A DNA stretch of 64,000 nt from the NCBI GenBank assembly GCA_023435925.1, contig JAEZLF010000063.1:1-64000 (forward strand), read 5' to 3'. Shown piece after piece: positions 62,146 to 64,000 of this stretch. Source of the stretch: Bacillota bacterium (GTDB lineage Bacteria; Bacillota; Clostridia; Acetivibrionales; DTU013). The notes beneath the pieces are model-generated. The model had not been told where the DNA came from. It did not search any database and saw only the letters and a program-made list of their open reading frames with translations. Positions within the stretch are counted from its first letter, which is position 1; the number at the start of each line of letters is the position of its first letter. The translations under genes and the position numbers were made by a program.

Positions 62146-64000
62146 ATGAAAAAGATTAATGACGATTGGACAAAAACCATTCTAATCCGTGATACAGTAC
62201 ACGGTTATATAAAGATTCCGAAGGTGATCGTAGAAGACATTATTGACACCTGCTGTTTCCAGAGGCTTAAGGATATAGAACAGACAGGTATGAGGGTACT
62301 TTACCCTACTGCTTCCCATGACCGTTTTACCCATTCGCTTGGAGTATACCATCTTGGAGTACTAGCCTTTGAGAAGTTCAGGGATAACGTTTACAATTTT
62401 GATAATCACAGTATTTACAATAAAGTGTCTCCCGAAGCCAACCCTGACTTAGCTTCCATTAAATGGGATAAGTGGGGGCTGCTTTTCTCATTAGCCTGTT
62501 TGCTGCATGATTGTGGACATTCACCATTTTCCCATACACTTGAATTCCTATATGATATGGATTTTGATACTGATCCCGAAGAAGATTATGAATGGAATAA
62601 GAAGGTCCTTGAATCAGGTAAAAGCACTATTGATCCCTTAAAAGCAAGAGTAAACCGTAAATTGTGTAAAATTTTAAAATCGGGGGATAAAAGAAGCTTT
62701 GAGGATGATCTCTACTCCAAAGCGGAAAATAAGTATAAAGGAATCCCTCATGAACGAATGAGTGCTTATTATATATGCGCTTTATTCTACAAGGAGATTT
62801 ATTGTCTTGTAAATTCCTTTATGGTAAACAAACATAAAAGCAGATTTGAAAACAATTATTATGACTCATCAGAGTGCCCTCCCGAAATAAGTAGTAAAGA
62901 GGAATTTTTCGATGATATGGAATTTATGTGCAGAATGGTTACTGGATGTAAATACGACCTAGATTTTTGCAATGATTATAGAAATTCCGAGAAACATGCT
63001 ATGTGGGAATATGAGCTCCAGCTGCGAAACTGCGTTATAAAAATGCTAAACTCGGATCTTGACGTTGATAATCTCGACTATACCATGCGTGATGCTAAGG
63101 TTTCCGGGTATGAAAGCATTCAGGTTGATATAGAGCGCCTTCTATCGGCCTTTACAATAACAAGGGCTTACAGGATGAATGAATACGAACTGAACAGTGA
63201 TGATTTTAACTATACGGTATCTTGTGAAAAGTTTCATGGCATCATTGATGCGCACATTTACGGTCAATTTAATATGAAGACTGTTGAAAAAGCTAAAAAT
63301 ATAGAGGTTAACGGCAATGTATCACTGGTTGACGAGTATAAATATGATAATGTAAACCCTCGTAAATATTTCTACACAAACGCAGACTTTGCGGCGCAAG
63401 TAAAGTGCGGTAGTATTGAGATTACGCCGGGCAAAATCAATGATATAAGGCAGGAAAGCTGCAGCTTACACATCAAAGGGAGCTTAGACGGCACTTTTAC
63501 CGGTATTATTTATGGATTTGATTCCAGTAAAGTCACAGCAAATCCGGATTGCTGTAAAGAGCTTATATATTTTGCCTTTAACAAAAGTTGTATCAGTGTA
63601 TTAAAAAGCGCAGTCGATGCAAGAAATTATGAATATTTATGGATATATGCTCATCATATTGTCACATATCAAACCAGATTCCTTATTATTTATTTGCTTG
63701 ACCAATATGCCAAATATATCAGAAAAACAGAAGGATTACCCTTGAAGGATATCATATATCACACTATTAATAGGGCATCTGATATATCGGCTGATACTAT
63801 TAAAAGTGGTGAAACGGTAGATCATAGCACTTGTCACGAAGGATTAAGATATTTAGAAAAGTTGGAAAGGAATTATTCTTCGTTTAATGCCGAAAAAGAC
63901 TGTGATAGTGAAATCAGCCAATATATAGAGAAATTTAAGAAATATAGTCTTCCTAATAATGAAAGAAAGGAACTGGCAGAGGTATATATCATTTCAGCAG
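62146..64000 (+). CDS. HD-superfamily phosphohydrolase, SAMHD1/dGTPase-like (partial)
   Basis: At least 618 residues, open to the right edge. The N-terminal HD core has LIRDTVHGYIKIP, FQRLKDIEQTGM, the dNTPase-type block HDRFTHSLGVYHLG, LLHDCGHSPFSHTLEF (H-D plus H..H) and DVDNLDYTMRDAKVSG (Asp), the arrangement of SAMHD1-like and dGTPase-related proteins that hydrolyse dNTPs. A non-HD C-terminal part of ~250 or more residues follows. GTGAGGAGC precedes the ATG. Substrate not provable from sequence. dNTP-depleting HD proteins have known roles in phage defence. Confidence 0.85.
   Translation, partial: MKKINDDWTKTILIRDTVHGYIKIPKVIVEDIIDTCCFQRLKDIEQTGMRVLYPTASHDRFTHSLGVYHLGVLAFEKFRDNVYNFDNHSIYNKVSPEANPDLASIKWDKWGLLFSLACLLHDCGHSPFSHTLEFLYDMDFDTDPEEDYEWNKKVLESGKSTIDPLKARVNRKLCKILKSGDKRSFEDDLYSKAENKYKGIPHERMSAYYICALFYKEIYCLVNSFMVNKHKSRFENNYYDSSECPPEISSKEEFFDDMEFMCRMVTGCKYDLDFCNDYRNSEKHAMWEYELQLRNCVIKMLNSDLDVDNLDYTMRDAKVSGYESIQVDIERLLSAFTITRAYRMNEYELNSDDFNYTVSCEKFHGIIDAHIYGQFNMKTVEKAKNIEVNGNVSLVDEYKYDNVNPRKYFYTNADFAAQVKCGSIEITPGKINDIRQESCSLHIKGSLDGTFTGIIYGFDSSKVTANPDCCKELIYFAFNKSCISVLKSAVDARNYEYLWIYAHHIVTYQTRFLIIYLLDQYAKYIRKTEGLPLKDIIYHTINRASDISADTIKSGETVDHSTCHEGLRYLEKLERNYSSFNAEKDCDSEISQYIEKFKKYSLPNNERKELAEVYIISA

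Overview
The window looks like chromosomal DNA of an anaerobic, low-to-moderate GC Firmicute of the class Clostridia. The pointers are strong AGGAGG-type ribosome binding sites, TTG and GTG starts, a tandem glycine riboswitch, a two-subunit glycine decarboxylase (GcvPA/GcvPB), Mini-RNase III, an RlmB-type methyltransferase and a SigH-type sigma factor. I could not assign a genus.

The first 11.5 kb is a conserved core: a lipoate-protein ligase (lplA), then riboswitch-gcvT-gcvH-gcvPA-gcvPB, which together form a glycine cleavage and lipoylation unit. After these come mrnC, rlmB (with a long low-complexity N-terminal extension), an AEC-family permease, a sigH-like sigma factor behind a consensus promoter, and a small tRNA operon (tRNA-Gly CCC, tRNA-Thr GGT) whose leader carries three 41-bp tandem repeats.

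Everything between the tRNA-Thr gene and about 59.26 kb looks like accessory DNA gained in steps. Three degenerate tRNA-Thr fragments lie at about 11.77, 24.9 and 59.2 kb. They divide it into a first segment (CYTH phosphatase, GNAT, decayed genes, an AraC regulator divergent from a GH2 beta-galactosidase, a CrtI-like oxidoreductase with a flavodoxin-reductase/ferredoxin partner, and a large protein of unknown function) and a second, about 34-kb segment that is a defence island.

The core of the island is a tightly spaced operon at 26.7-38.6 kb: UvrD helicase-nuclease, type III-like Mod methyltransferase, Res helicase-nuclease, a second (SPPF) methyltransferase, a HerA-type ATPase and a NurA-like nuclease. 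Several junctions overlap by 4 bp or less. An Mrr-like nuclease lies upstream and a DEDDh exonuclease downstream. I know of no named system with this exact content, and it is my leading candidate for an undescribed defence system. Downstream are a duplicated MazG-like gene flanking a membrane-nuclease module, a DUF559-type nuclease-helicase, HD proteins, a PD-(D/E)xK protein, a helicase fused to a SprT-like metallopeptidase, a second UvrD helicase with C-terminal HEAT-like repeats, a ParB-like protein, an HNH nuclease and several decayed genes including an IS66 fragment. After the last tRNA-Thr fragment come a PPOX-family protein, a DinB-like protein, an HD protein and an SAMHD1/dGTPase-like HD protein that runs off the right edge.
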